NCBI RefSeq assembly: GCF_042434095.1 | Contig: NZ_JBHLUE010000004.1 | Span: 248,001 to 312,000, forward strand | DNA: 64,000 nt | Origin: KBS50 sp042434095 | Lineage (GTDB): Bacteria > Actinomycetota > Actinomycetes > Mycobacteriales > Micromonosporaceae | Reading direction: 5' to 3' | Shown: one piece after another, positions 17,582 to 26,156 of the stretch | Numbering within the stretch: position 1 is the stretch's first letter | Layout: each line of letters opens with the position of its first letter | The notes under the pieces: model-generated | What the model saw: the letters and a program-made list of their open reading frames with translations, nothing else | The model's database searches: none | Told to the model about the DNA's origin: nothing | Translations under genes and position numbers: made by a program

Positions 17582-18286
17582 TCAGTGCCCGTTCAGTGCC
17601 CCGGCCGCCACCTTGAGGTCGGCCACCAGGCCCGCGTACGCCTCGTCCCGGTTGTCGGCGCGCAGCACCGCGGACGGGTGGATGGTGGCGAGCAGTTGGG
17701 CCGGCGGAGCGTCCGCACGGTCGCCGCGGGAGTCGACCGGCACCCGGCGGAAGTCGTCCGGGTTCTGCGCGGCGTCCGGCCAGGGCATCAGCGTGCCCCG
17801 GGACTGGGTCACCCGGAACGACGGGCCGAGCAGCGCCTTGCCGGCGGTGGCGCCGAGCACGATCACGACCTCGGGCTTCAGCTGCGCGAACTCCGCCACC
17901 AGCCAGGGCCGGCAGGCCACGATGTGGGTCCGGTCCGGGCTCTGGTGGATCCGCCGCTTGCCGCGCAGCTCGAACCGGAAGTGCTTCACGGCGTTCGTGA
18001 TATAGACCGACCTCGGGTCGATCCCCGCGTCGTCCACGGCCTCCCGCAGCAGGTGGCCGGCCGGGCCCACGAACGGCAGGCCCTTCCGGTCCTCCATGTC
18101 GCCCGGCTGCTCGCCGACGAACACGGCCCGGGCCCCGGCGTCGCCGCGGCCGAACACGGTCTGGGTGGCCGGCTCGTACAGCTCGCACCCGCGGCATCCG
18201 CCGGCGGCGGCCTTGAGCGCCGCCAGGTCGTCGGCGTCGGGCGGGATGAACTGCTGCGCGCCGGGCGCGGTCCGGGTCTCGGCCAT
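17582..18286 (-). CDS. udgX: UdgX-type uracil-DNA glycosylase
   Basis: This 234-residue iron-sulfur uracil-DNA glycosylase carries GEQPGDMED (58-66) as motif A. Cysteines near the N-terminus (Cys31, Cys34) and Cys125 are suited to the 4Fe-4S cluster. The distinguishing insertion is KRRIH (110-114): in mycobacterial UdgX the His of KRRIH becomes covalently linked to the abasic site after uracil removal, and His114 is its equivalent. HPSAVLR near the C-terminus is the second active-site motif. Start ATG (MAETRTAPG). It lies 86 bases downstream of the MocR gene on the same strand, probably a separate unit. Confidence 0.93.
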   Translation of the reverse strand: MAETRTAPGAQQFIPPDADDLAALKAAAGGCRGCELYEPATQTVFGRGDAGARAVFVGEQPGDMEDRKGLPFVGPAGHLLREAVDDAGIDPRSVYITNAVKHFRFELRGKRRIHQSPDRTHIVACRPWLVAEFAQLKPEVVIVLGATAGKALLGPSFRVTQSRGTLMPWPDAAQNPDDFRRVPVDSRGDRADAPPAQLLATIHPSAVLRADNRDEAYAGLVADLKVAAGALNGH

Positions 18287-18372
18287 GCGCACAGTTCTAC
18301 CCCGGCGGAGCCGCCGCACGCCTCCGGCCCGCCGGGGAGCGGCGGCCCGATCAGCCCGCGGAGCGCGACGGG

Positions 18373-19713
18373 TCAGACCGAGTAGCCGGCGTCGACCGCC
18401 GGCGCCACTGCCGCGGCCACGGCGTCGGCCAGCGCCGGCACGTCGGGCTCGTCCAGCGGGCTGATCGTGATCCGCACGGCCGGCGGGGCCGCGATCCGGT
18501 AGAGCGATCCGGGCGCCACGGCGTAGCCGGCGTCGCGCAGCACGGTGACCGCCCGGGTCTCGTCCGGCACCGGCACCCACACGTTGATCCCGGTGCGGCC
18601 GTGCGCCGGGACGCCGCGCGCGGCGAGCGCCGCCACCAGCGCCCCGCGCCGGCGGTCGTAGCTGGCCGCGGCCGAACCGATCAGCTCGCCGGTCGCCGGG
18701 TCGGACCAGAGCCGCAGCACCAGCCGTTGCAGCACCGTGGACACCCAGCCGGCGCCCAGCCGCAGCCGGCCGCCGAGCCGGGCCAGCGTGACCTCGTCGC
18801 CGGTCACCACCGCGAGCCGCAGGTCCGGACCGTACGGCTTGCTCATCGACCGCACGAAGGCCCAGCGGTCGGCGGCGCGGGCCAGGCTGTGCGGCGGGAC
18901 CGTGGCCAGCTCGGCCGCGTGGTCGTCCTCGATCAGCAGCACGTCCGGGCGACCGGCCAGGGCCGTCCGGAGCCGCCGGGCGCGACCGGCCGAGACCGCC
19001 GCGCCGGTCGGATTGTGCGCCCGGCTGGTTATCACCACGGCCCGGACGCCCAGGTCGAGCGCCGCGCGGAGGCCGTCCTCGGTCGGCCCGTCGTCGTCCA
19101 CCGGTACGCCGACCGGCCGCAGCCCGAGCGCGGCCACGAGATCGAGCAGGTTGGCCCAGCCGGGGTCCTCCACCGCCACCGCGTCGCCGGGTCGCAGCTG
19201 GACGGTGAGCAGCCGTTCGATGGCGTCGAGGGCGCCGCTGGTGAGCACGATCCCGCCCGCCGGGACCCCGTCGGCGGTCAGCCGCCGCCGGGCCGCGGCG
19301 GCCAGCTCGGGGAGGACGCCGGCCGCGCCGTAACCCACCGGCGCTCCGCCGGCCGCGGCCACCGCGGCCAGGTGCGGACCGGGGGCGGGCAGCAGCCGGG
19401 CGTCCGGATCGCCGACCGACAGGTCGCGCAACCCCGGGGGTACGGGAGCCCGCGCCACCGACCGCGCGCCGATCACGGCCGGGCGGGCGCGGACCCGGGT
19501 GCCGTTCCGGCCGGCGGTCTCGACCAGGCCACGCTCGCGCAGCCCCTGATAGGCCTTTGCCACCGTGGCCGGGCTGACCGACAACTCGCCGGCCAGGGAG
19601 CGGACCGCCGGGAGCACCGCCCCCGGCGGCAGCGCGCCGGTGCGGATGCCGGTTTCGACGCTCGCAGAAATCGCCCGCGCGCTGCCCCCAGCGATCTGAT
19701 AACGTACTGCCAC
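18373..19713 (-). CDS. MocR-family transcriptional regulator (GntR-HTH + aminotransferase domain)
   Basis: This 446-residue regulator couples a GntR winged helix (about 8-75; PAVRSLAGELSVSPATVAKAY) to a fold-type I aminotransferase-like domain that binds PLP. The PLP Lys is in RSMSKPYGPDLRLA, and NPTG and DDHAAEL are further cofactor-binding motifs. The GTG start is only about 2 bases from the operator-like palindrome shared with the divergent PNPOx-GNAT gene. No Shine-Dalgarno is evident; GATACT sits 6 bases before the start, so the mRNA may be leaderless. MocR proteins usually regulate the adjacent divergent gene, here one with a PNP-oxidase-like domain. Confidence 0.9.
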   Translation of the reverse strand: MAVRYQIAGGSARAISASVETGIRTGALPPGAVLPAVRSLAGELSVSPATVAKAYQGLRERGLVETAGRNGTRVRARPAVIGARSVARAPVPPGLRDLSVGDPDARLLPAPGPHLAAVAAAGGAPVGYGAAGVLPELAAAARRRLTADGVPAGGIVLTSGALDAIERLLTVQLRPGDAVAVEDPGWANLLDLVAALGLRPVGVPVDDDGPTEDGLRAALDLGVRAVVITSRAHNPTGAAVSAGRARRLRTALAGRPDVLLIEDDHAAELATVPPHSLARAADRWAFVRSMSKPYGPDLRLAVVTGDEVTLARLGGRLRLGAGWVSTVLQRLVLRLWSDPATGELIGSAAASYDRRRGALVAALAARGVPAHGRTGINVWVPVPDETRAVTVLRDAGYAVAPGSLYRIAAPPAVRITISPLDEPDVPALADAVAAAVAPAVDAGYSV

Positions 19714-19735
19714 AGTTCCAGTATCGTACTAGAAC
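19703..19735. promoter_or_regulatory. MocR operator candidate: palindrome plus direct repeats
   Basis: Within the 39-base divergent intergenic region and its edge, GTTCCAGTA and TACTAGAAC form an inverted repeat (8 of 9 paired) around 19725. CGTACT also occurs twice, at 19703 and 19725, exactly 22 bases (two helical turns) apart. Combined direct and inverted repeats at this spacing are typical of MocR sites. Binding would cover the promoters of both genes. Confidence 0.6.
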
Positions 19736-19752
19736 AAAGCGGGGAGTGCCAG

Positions 19753-20991
19753 ATGTACGCGACGACGAGCCGGACCACCGCCACCCGCGACCGCGGCCGG
19801 ATGGACTACGGCCGGCCCACCGTGCACGCGGTGCTGGACGAGGCATACCACTGCACCCTCGGGTTCGTCGTGGACGGCGAGCCCCGGCTGCTGCCCACGC
19901 TGCACGTACGGATCGACGACACGCTCTACCTGCACGGCTCGACCGGGAGCCGGCCGCTGCTCGCCGCCCGCGGGCCGGACGGGCTGCCCGTCTGCGTGGC
20001 CGTCACCCACCTGGACGGCCTGGTCCTGGCCCGCTCCCAGTTCCATCACAGCGCCAACTACCGCTCGGTGGTGGCGCACGGCACCGCGCGGCTGGTCACC
20101 GACGAGGCCACCAAGCGGCAGGTGCTGGCCGCCCTGGTGGACAAGCTGGGCCGGGGCCGGTCCGCCGACACCCGGCCGCCGACCCGGCGGGAGCTGGCCG
20201 AGACGGCCGTGCTGGCGTTGCCGCTGCGCGAGGTGTCGGCCAAGGCCCGCTCGGGCGGCGTGCTGGAGGACGAGGCCGATCTCGACCTGCCGCACTGGGC
20301 CGGCGTGCTGCCGCTGCGCACGGTGGCCGGCCCACCGGAGCCGGACGCGGGGGTGACCGTGCCGCTGCCGAGCTACCTCCGGCCGTCCCGGTCGGTCTGG
20401 CTGACCGCCGAGCCGATGCAGGGGCAGCACGTCATCCTCGAACCGCTCGAACTCCGGCACGCCGAGGACCTGTTCCACGCGCTCGACGACCCGGACGTCT
20501 GGCGATACATCGGCAGCCCGCAGCCGCGGGACGTCGACGGCATGGCCGACTACATCCGGTCCGCCCTGGCCGCCGCCGAGCGTGGCGTCCGGGTGCCCTG
20601 GGCGCAGCGCTGCGCGGCCACCGGCGCGGTGGTGGGCACCACGTCCTACCACGAGCCGAGCGAGGCCGACCGGTCGCTGGAGATCGGCTACACCCAGCTT
20701 GGCCGTCGATGGTGGCGGACGGGCATCAACACGGAGGCCAAGCTGCTGCTGCTCACCCGCGCGTTCGAGGTGCTGGACGCGATCCGGGTGACCTGGCAGA
20801 CCAATGTGCACAACGAGCGGTCCCGGCGGGCCATCGAGCGACTCGGCGCGACCCGCGAGGGCACCCTGCGGGCCAACCGGCGCCGGGCGGACGGCACCTG
20901 GCGGGACTCCGCGCTCTATTCCATGGTGGCCGACGACTGGCCGGAGGCCCGGGATCGGCTGCGCAGCAGGTTGTTGTCGCCCACGCGGTGA
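19753..20991 (+). CDS. Fusion of PNP-oxidase-like (FMN split barrel) and GNAT acetyltransferase domains
   Basis: 412 residues. The N-terminal part (about 15-210) looks like a Pyridox_ox_2/FMN-binding split-barrel protein: YHCTLGFVVDGEPRLLPTLH, LYLHGSTGSRPLLAA, YRSVVAHGTARLV. A linker (about 210-225) leads to a RimJ/RimL-type GNAT domain (about 225-405): VILEPLELRHAEDLF, EIGYTQLGRRWWRTGINTEA, TNVHNERSRRAIERLGATREG. The ATG at 19753 has GGGGAG 6 bases upstream. The divergent MocR regulator suggests control by PLP or a related vitamer. Whether the first domain binds FMN, F420 or nothing cannot be told from sequence. The combined role, such as acetylating a vitamer or a drug, is inference. Confidence 0.85.
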   Translation: MYATTSRTTATRDRGRMDYGRPTVHAVLDEAYHCTLGFVVDGEPRLLPTLHVRIDDTLYLHGSTGSRPLLAARGPDGLPVCVAVTHLDGLVLARSQFHHSANYRSVVAHGTARLVTDEATKRQVLAALVDKLGRGRSADTRPPTRRELAETAVLALPLREVSAKARSGGVLEDEADLDLPHWAGVLPLRTVAGPPEPDAGVTVPLPSYLRPSRSVWLTAEPMQGQHVILEPLELRHAEDLFHALDDPDVWRYIGSPQPRDVDGMADYIRSALAAAERGVRVPWAQRCAATGAVVGTTSYHEPSEADRSLEIGYTQLGRRWWRTGINTEAKLLLLTRAFEVLDAIRVTWQTNVHNERSRRAIERLGATREGTLRANRRRADGTWRDSALYSMVADDWPEARDRLRSRLLSPTR

Positions 20992-21120
20992 GCCGACCCG
21001 ATCAGGGATCGGGAAACCGACTAAAACCGCAGGTCAAGCCGGCGCGCATCGAGCTGGTGTGCTCGATAGCCGTCGATCTACAATCACACCACTAAATTGA
21101 CGGGCAAAGGGAGGCTGACC

Positions 21121-21378
21121 GTGGCCGTGACCGTCAGGATTCCGCACAACTTCGCCCACCTGGCTCAGGGTAAGGAGTCCATCGGAATCGAGGCGAACAC
21201 CGTGGACGAGGTCCTGTCCAAGCTCACCACGCTCTTCCCGCCGCTTGCGCGGCTGGTCACCGCCTACCAGCACGGTGACTACACCCTCAGCCTCAACGGC
21301 GACACGGTGCACAGCAAGAGCGAAAGACTCTGGGATGGAGACCGGCTGGAATTCCAGAAGCACTACTGGGCCGGTTGA
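21121..21378 (+). CDS. MoaD/ThiS-like beta-grasp protein
   Basis: 85-residue ubiquitin-fold candidate: a beta-rich N-terminus (VAVTVRIPHNFAHLA), a helix (TVDEVLSKLTTLFPPLARLV), the NGDTV turn and DGDRLEF typical of MoaD/ThiS sulfur carriers. It ends YWAG rather than the canonical GlyGly, so it may not be an ordinary sulfur donor. The GTG start has AAAGGGAGG 6 bases upstream. A possible -10 (TACAAT) lies at 21079-21084. No activating enzyme or molybdopterin gene is nearby. It could also be a stand-alone RnfH-like or structural beta-grasp protein. Confidence 0.65.
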   Translation: MAVTVRIPHNFAHLAQGKESIGIEANTVDEVLSKLTTLFPPLARLVTAYQHGDYTLSLNGDTVHSKSERLWDGDRLEFQKHYWAG

Positions 21379-21457
21379 GTCGGCACGTCGGACCGACCCG
21401 CCGCAGCGCGCCCGCGATCCGCACCGGCGTCGTCCACCACCGCCGCGACGGCGCCGA

Positions 21458-22348
21458 TCAGCCGGCCGTGGCGCCCGGGTCGCCGCCCTGTTCCTGCGGG
21501 TCTGGCCGGCGGCTCACCTGCGGCGACTCGGTCAGGTGTGGATGCGCCCGGAACTGGGACGCGGCCGCGGCGTGCCGATCGATCGCCCGGCGCAGCCAAC
21601 CGTCCAGCACCTTCGACCAGTCCGTCCGGTCGGCGCCGACGTGGTTCACCCGGAACCGGCTGATGCTCGTATGGCCGCCGCCGGACAGCGCGAGCCGGCG
21701 GTCCAGCCAGAGGATCGCCTCCACCCCGTACGCGTCGGTCACGAGCGTCACCTCCAGCTCGTTCATCGGCCCCGCGTACATCGGCGCCGCCCAGTAGCCG
21801 ATGACCTGATGGAATCCGAAGGCCTGGCGCACACCGGGCAAGCGACCCGCCCGCAGCGCCGCCTGGCGCAGCTCGAACCCGAGCTCGGCGAGCGTGTCGA
21901 GGATGCCGGCCTGGGCCGGCAGCGCGTGCACGAACAGCGGCCGCAGCTCGTCCGCGGCCACGGCCGGGCCCAGCGGCGCCCGGACCGGTTCCGAGCCCAT
22001 CGGCACCTCGGTGCGCAGACCCATCCGCAGGCCCAGCGGCGCCTTGTCTGCCACCACGGTCAGCGGGGTCTCCCAGGGCACGGGCAGCGCGAACGGCACC
22101 ACCCGGCGCTCCCCCGCCGCCAGCACGAACGGCCCGGCAACGGGGGCCCGGTGGAACTCCACGAGCGACTGTCCCCCGTCGGCGCCCTCGACCCGCACCA
22201 CCAGGCCGAGGCGTACGCCGTCCACCCGGAGCGCCCCAAGGCTGGCGGTCAGCGTCACCCGCCCGGGCAGCCGGAGGCCGGGCCGGGTGCTCGGATTGGC
22301 CAGATCGGTCTGCACCGACAGGCCCGCATCCGCCGCCCAGCCCGGCAT
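21458..22348 (-). CDS. Spo0M-like sporulation-control family protein
   Basis: 296-residue soluble protein resembling the Spo0M family. An arrestin-like beta-sandwich region comes first (RPGLRLPGRVTLTASLGALRV, FHRAPVAGPFVLAAGERRVVPFALPVPWETPLT), then ELRPLFVHALPAQAGILDTLAELGF and a C-terminal GGGHTSISRFRVNH ... WLRRAIDRH. In Bacillus Spo0M affects sporulation and envelope behaviour; the role in actinomycetes is not established. Start ATG, with GGGGG 7 bases upstream. It begins 11 bases after the upstream CBS-domain gene, so it is the last gene of a three-gene unit. Confidence 0.78.
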   Translation of the reverse strand: MPGWAADAGLSVQTDLANPSTRPGLRLPGRVTLTASLGALRVDGVRLGLVVRVEGADGGQSLVEFHRAPVAGPFVLAAGERRVVPFALPVPWETPLTVVADKAPLGLRMGLRTEVPMGSEPVRAPLGPAVAADELRPLFVHALPAQAGILDTLAELGFELRQAALRAGRLPGVRQAFGFHQVIGYWAAPMYAGPMNELEVTLVTDAYGVEAILWLDRRLALSGGGHTSISRFRVNHVGADRTDWSKVLDGWLRRAIDRHAAAASQFRAHPHLTESPQVSRRPDPQEQGGDPGATAG

Positions 22349-22359
22349 CGCCGAACCCC

Positions 22360-23424
22360 CTACCGCATCCGGCGCCCGCGTGGCACCGGATCCGTCTCGT
22401 CGTCGAACTCGCCGATGACCTCCTCCAGCAGGTCCTCCAGCGCCACGAAGCCGATCGGGCGGGCGGCGCCGCGACCGGCGGTGACCATGGCCAGCTGCGC
22501 CTGTCGGGCCCGCATGGCGGCCACCGCCTCGGTGACCGTCGCGGTGACCGGCAGGGCGAAGGGCGCGGCCATCAACCGGTCGGCCGTGGTGCGCCGGCCG
22601 GCCGTGGTGGCGCGGACCGCCTCCCGCACGTGCACCACCCCGGTCACCCGGCCCTGCCCGTCCATCACCGGCAGCCGGGACCGTCCGCTGTCCCGGGAAA
22701 CCCGCTCGATCGCCTCGGCGGTGTCCCTCGGTCGGACCACCACCATCCGGTCGAGTGGTTCCATCACGTCGCGCAGGCAGGTCCCCTGCAGCTCCAGCAT
22801 GCTGGTCAGCATGAGGTGCTGCTCGGCCTCGAGCAGGCCGTGTTCCCGGGACTGCTCGAGCAGCATCCGCAGCTCGCCCGGGCCGTGTACCTGGGCCAGC
22901 TGATCCTGGGGCCGCACTCGCAGCACCCGCAGCACGCTGTTGGACAGCCAGTTGAGGGCGGCCAACGCCGGCCGAGCCACCCGGGCGAACGCCCGGAACG
23001 GCAGCGCCAGCAGCAGCGCCGACCGTTCCGGATCGGTGATCGCCCACGACTTCGGGGCCATCTCGCCGACGACCAGATGTAGGAAGGTCACCACGGCCAG
23101 CGCCACCAGCAGCGCGATCAGGTGGCCGGTGCCGACCGGCAGACCCACCACGTGCAGCAGCGGGGCGAGCAGCCGCTCGATCGCCGGCTCGGCCAGGGCG
23201 CCGAGGCCCAGCGTGCACACCGTGATGCCCAGCTGCGCGCCGGCCAGCATCAGCGACAGTTCCCGGTTGCCGTGCAGCGCGGCCCGGGCCGCCCGGCTGC
23301 CGGTCGCGGCCGCCTGCTCCAGCCGGTACCGCTTGCTGGCCACCAGGGCGAACTCGGCCGCCACGAAGAAGCCGTTGAGCGCCAGCAACAGCACCGACAG
23401 CAACAGCGCCACCGGAATGCTCAC
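22360..23424 (-). CDS. CNNM/DUF21 and CBS-domain membrane protein
   Basis: 354 residues. A CNNM (DUF21) transmembrane domain (about 1-190) has FFVAAEFALVASKRYRLE and GEMAPKSWAI, the conserved GExxPK motif. Two CBS domains follow (VMEPLDRMVVV, RLPVMDGQGRVTGVV, PIGFVALEDLLEEVIGEFDDETD). It lacks the C-terminal CorC/HlyC domain that its partner has. The family is linked to Mg2+ or other divalent-cation efflux and haemolysin-like activity. Its GTG start overlaps the stop of the partner gene by GTGA, indicating co-translation and perhaps a heteromeric complex. Confidence 0.88.
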   Translation of the reverse strand: MSIPVALLLSVLLLALNGFFVAAEFALVASKRYRLEQAAATGSRAARAALHGNRELSLMLAGAQLGITVCTLGLGALAEPAIERLLAPLLHVVGLPVGTGHLIALLVALAVVTFLHLVVGEMAPKSWAITDPERSALLLALPFRAFARVARPALAALNWLSNSVLRVLRVRPQDQLAQVHGPGELRMLLEQSREHGLLEAEQHLMLTSMLELQGTCLRDVMEPLDRMVVVRPRDTAEAIERVSRDSGRSRLPVMDGQGRVTGVVHVREAVRATTAGRRTTADRLMAAPFALPVTATVTEAVAAMRARQAQLAMVTAGRGAARPIGFVALEDLLEEVIGEFDDETDPVPRGRRMR

Positions 23425-24779
23425 GACGCCACCTCGCTGCGCTCGACGGCGCCCGGGCGCACGCGCAGGCGTACCGAATCGGCGACGTGCCGGTCGACGG
23501 CCAGCACCTCGACCTGGGCCCGGGGTGGCCGCTCGGGCTCGTCGGGCTCCGGTACGAGGTCGATCTCCAGCCGGTCGCCCACCTCGGGGATCCGGCCCAG
23601 CTCCCGCATCACGAGCCCGGACAGCGTGTCGTACTCGGGCGCCTCCGGCAGCTCGATTCCGGTGCTGTCGGCCACCTCGTCGATCCGCCACCTGGCCGGC
23701 ACCACCCAGGAACCGTCGGGCTGCCGGACCGGCGACCGTTCCGGCGGATCGTCCTCGTCCCGGATCGGCCCGACCAGCTCCTCGGCGATGTCCTCCAGGG
23801 AGATCACCCCGGCGAAGCCGCCGTACTCGTCCACCACGCAGGCGAGCTGGCGGTGCCCGGCCCGCATCCGGTCCAGCACGGTGGGTAGCGGCAGGGTCTC
23901 GGGCACCAGCAGCGGCGGCACCGCCACCGCCGACACGGGGGTACGGTTCCGGTCCTGCGGCGGCACGCCGAGCACGTCGGCGATGCTCACCACGCCGATC
24001 AGATCGTCCAGGTCGCCCCCGTGCACCGGAAACCGGGAGTGCCCGGTGTCCAGCAGCTCGACCAGCCGGCTGACCGGTTCGTCGGCGCGGATGGCCTTGA
24101 CGTCCACCCGCGGCACCATGGCCTCACCCGCGGTCAGCTCGCGAAAGTCGAGCCCCCGGTCCAGCAGGTCGGACATCTCGGCGTCCAGGTACCCCTCCTC
24201 GCGCGACGACGCGATGATCTGCTCGAGGTCCTCTGGGGTGGCCCCGGTGGGAAGCTCCTCCACGGGTTCGATGCCGACCCGACGCAGGAGCCGGGTTGCC
24301 GCCCCGTCGAAGAGTCGTACCAGCGGGCCGGCGGCGGTGAGGTAGAGGGTCGTCGACCGGCTCAGCGCCCGGGCCAACGCCTCGGGTCGGGCGATGGCCA
24401 GGTTCTTCGGGGCCAGCTCGCCGAGCACCATCTGGACGACGGTGGCGATCACCAGGGCGAGGACGACCGAGGCCGGCAGGCTCACCGTCTCGGGCAGACC
24501 GGCCGCCCCCAGCAGGTCGGCGAGGCCCGCGCCCAGGTACGGCTGGGCGGCGTAGCCGACGAGCAGGCCGGTCACCGTGATGCCGAGCTGCGCGCCGGAG
24601 AGCATGAAGGAGAGCCGGCCGGTCACGTCCAGCGCCCGCGCCGCGGCCACGTCGCCATCGTCGGCGAGCGTCCGCAGCCGGCCGCGGTCGGCGGCGACGT
24701 AGCCGAACTCCTGGGCGACGAAATAGCCCGTCGCCGCGGTCAACAACAGGATGAGCAGGAGGCCGAGCAGGATCAGCAC
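23421..24779 (-). CDS. CNNM/CBS/CorC_HlyC membrane protein (hemolysin family)
   Basis: 452 residues with the full family architecture. The DUF21 membrane domain is about 1-195 (FVAQEFGYVAADRGRL, GELAPKNLAIA). The CBS pair is about 215-340 (AMVPRVDVKAI, HSRFPVHGGDLDDLIGVV, ACVVDEYGGFAGVISLEDI). The C-terminal CorC_HlyC domain is about 355-440. Such proteins are implicated in divalent-cation (Mg2+/Co2+) transport. The GTG start lies about 280 bases from the divergent small gene. It is paired with a shorter paralogue through a 4-base overlap. Confidence 0.9.
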   Translation of the reverse strand: MLILLGLLLILLLTAATGYFVAQEFGYVAADRGRLRTLADDGDVAAARALDVTGRLSFMLSGAQLGITVTGLLVGYAAQPYLGAGLADLLGAAGLPETVSLPASVVLALVIATVVQMVLGELAPKNLAIARPEALARALSRSTTLYLTAAGPLVRLFDGAATRLLRRVGIEPVEELPTGATPEDLEQIIASSREEGYLDAEMSDLLDRGLDFRELTAGEAMVPRVDVKAIRADEPVSRLVELLDTGHSRFPVHGGDLDDLIGVVSIADVLGVPPQDRNRTPVSAVAVPPLLVPETLPLPTVLDRMRAGHRQLACVVDEYGGFAGVISLEDIAEELVGPIRDEDDPPERSPVRQPDGSWVVPARWRIDEVADSTGIELPEAPEYDTLSGLVMRELGRIPEVGDRLEIDLVPEPDEPERPPRAQVEVLAVDRHVADSVRLRVRPGAVERSEVAS

Positions 24780-25060
24780 GGGTACGTCAGGGCTCCCCGC
24801 GACCGGGCAGTGCTGGTGACGGTCGTGCCGGTCGCCCGTGGGGCGGAATGCCGGGTCCGACCCGGCCGGCTACAGCTGCCCTCCGGGGCAGGAGAGTCGA
24901 TCATGGGGTCAAGTTTATCCAGCCTGGCTGCGAGTTCGCTGACGGTCAGCGCAAGGGACGGCTGCGACGGATGTGACAGGCCCGGCGGGCCGCCGTCCGT
25001 TTCGCCCACCGGTGCCCGGGTAACGGGCCGGTAGACGGACTCGACCTGAGGGGGTTTCCG

Positions 25061-25507
25061 GTGCGGATGGCAGGTGGAGACGGCCGGTCCGCGGTCCGCG
25101 GCGCGGCCCGGGGCGCGATCGGGGCGATGAGCATGTCCGGCCTGCGGCAGGCGACCACCGCCCTCGGCATGATCGGCCGGACGCCGCCGCAGTCGATACT
25201 GGAGCGTACGGCGCCCGGGTTGCTCCGGCGAGTGCCACCGGAGCGCCGCCCGGCCCTGCTGGAGGCCGTCCACTGCGCCGTGGGGGCGGCCGGCGGCCTG
25301 GCCTTCGGCGCCCTCCCCCGGCGGGTCCGCCGGATGCCGTGGGCCGGTCCGCTCTACGGCGTCCTCTTCTGGGCGGGGTTCCAGGCGCTGCTGGCGCCGG
25401 CGCTCGGCATCCACCGGGAGCACCACGGGACCGCGCCGCAACTCGCGGAACTGGCCGACCACATCCTCTACGGCACGGTGGTGGGCGTCGTCCCGGTGGA
25501 GGAGTGA
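25061..25507 (+). CDS. Hypothetical protein, small membrane-associated, 148 aa
   Basis: I do not recognise this with certainty. The sequence has a Gly/Ala-rich helix (GAARGAIGAMSMSGLRQATTALGM), a polar stretch (PPQSILERTAPGLLRRVPPERRPALLEAVH) and two hydrophobic segments (CAVGAAGGLAFGALP, AGPLYGVLFWAGFQALLAPALG). It ends ADHILYGTVVGVVPVEE, reminiscent of DUF6789/DUF1440-type membrane proteins. The GTG at 25061 has TGAGGGGG about 6 bases upstream; an ATG six bases later is possible. It is divergent from the CNNM pair and convergent with the Mrp operon, whose last stop is 38 bases away. Confidence 0.72.
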   Translation: MRMAGGDGRSAVRGAARGAIGAMSMSGLRQATTALGMIGRTPPQSILERTAPGLLRRVPPERRPALLEAVHCAVGAAGGLAFGALPRRVRRMPWAGPLYGVLFWAGFQALLAPALGIHREHHGTAPQLAELADHILYGTVVGVVPVEE

Positions 25508-25545
25508 CCCGGGCGGCCGGCCCGCCGGCGCCGGCGGACCGGCCC

Positions 25546-25899
25546 CTAGCGTTCACGCGACCCGGCCGGCGGGGCGCCGAGTTCGTCGACCTCCAGCAGG
25601 TCCCGGCGCACCTTCCCGGTCCGGTACGCGGCCCGACCGATCATCTGGCCGGCCACCGGCGCCATGACCAGTTGGAACGCGGCCACCACCAGGAGCGTGC
25701 CCAGATCCGCCGGATCCCGCAGCCGCAGCCCGACGCCGGTCAGCACCAGCAGCACCCCGAGGGTCTGCGGCTTGGTCACCGCGTGGATCCGGGACAGCAC
25801 GTCGGGGAAGCGCAGCAGGCCGATGGCGGCCAGCAGGCTGAACGACGCGCCGCCGACCAGGCACGCGGCCGAGAGCACGTCCAGTAGCGCGTGCGTCAC
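25546..25899 (-). CDS. mrpG: Na+/H+ antiporter subunit G (MrpG/MnhG)
   Basis: 117-residue membrane subunit with three membrane segments. Family marks are GLLRFPDVLSRIHAVTKPQTLG and LLVVAAFQLVMAPVAGQMIGRAAYRTG. The last 20 residues are polar and cytoplasmic. It is the last gene of the Mrp operon; its ATG overlaps the mrpF stop by ATGA. Confidence 0.93.
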   Translation of the reverse strand: MTHALLDVLSAACLVGGASFSLLAAIGLLRFPDVLSRIHAVTKPQTLGVLLVLTGVGLRLRDPADLGTLLVVAAFQLVMAPVAGQMIGRAAYRTGKVRRDLLEVDELGAPPAGSRER

Positions 25900-26156
25900 G
25901 ACTCCTCCCCGGCGGAGAACCGGACCACGGCCACCGAGCCGACGAACCCGAGCAGCGAGAGCACCATCAGGATCGGCAGCGTGGTGGCGTGCCGGGTGAT
26001 CGCGGCCTCGGCGCCCACGGCCACCACGATCAACGACAGCAGCGCCTCGGCCGCCACGATCCGGTCGAGCATGGCCGGCCCGCGGGCCATCCGTACCAGC
26101 GTCACGAGCGCGGCCGCGGACAGCAGCAGCACCACCACGATTCCCACCACGGTCAC
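25896..26156 (-). CDS. mrpF: Na+/H+ antiporter subunit F (MrpF/MnhF)
   Basis: 86-residue subunit with three membrane spans: TVVGIVVVLLLSAAALVTLVRM, then GPAMLDRIVAAEALLSLIVVAVGAEAAITR (the conserved GPxxxDR motif), then PILMVLSLLGFVGSVAVVRF. The GTG start is set by the family N-terminus and by a 4-base overlap with the mrpE stop. Its own stop overlaps mrpG. Confidence 0.92.
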   Translation of the reverse strand: MTVVGIVVVLLLSAAALVTLVRMARGPAMLDRIVAAEALLSLIVVAVGAEAAITRHATTLPILMVLSLLGFVGSVAVVRFSAGEES

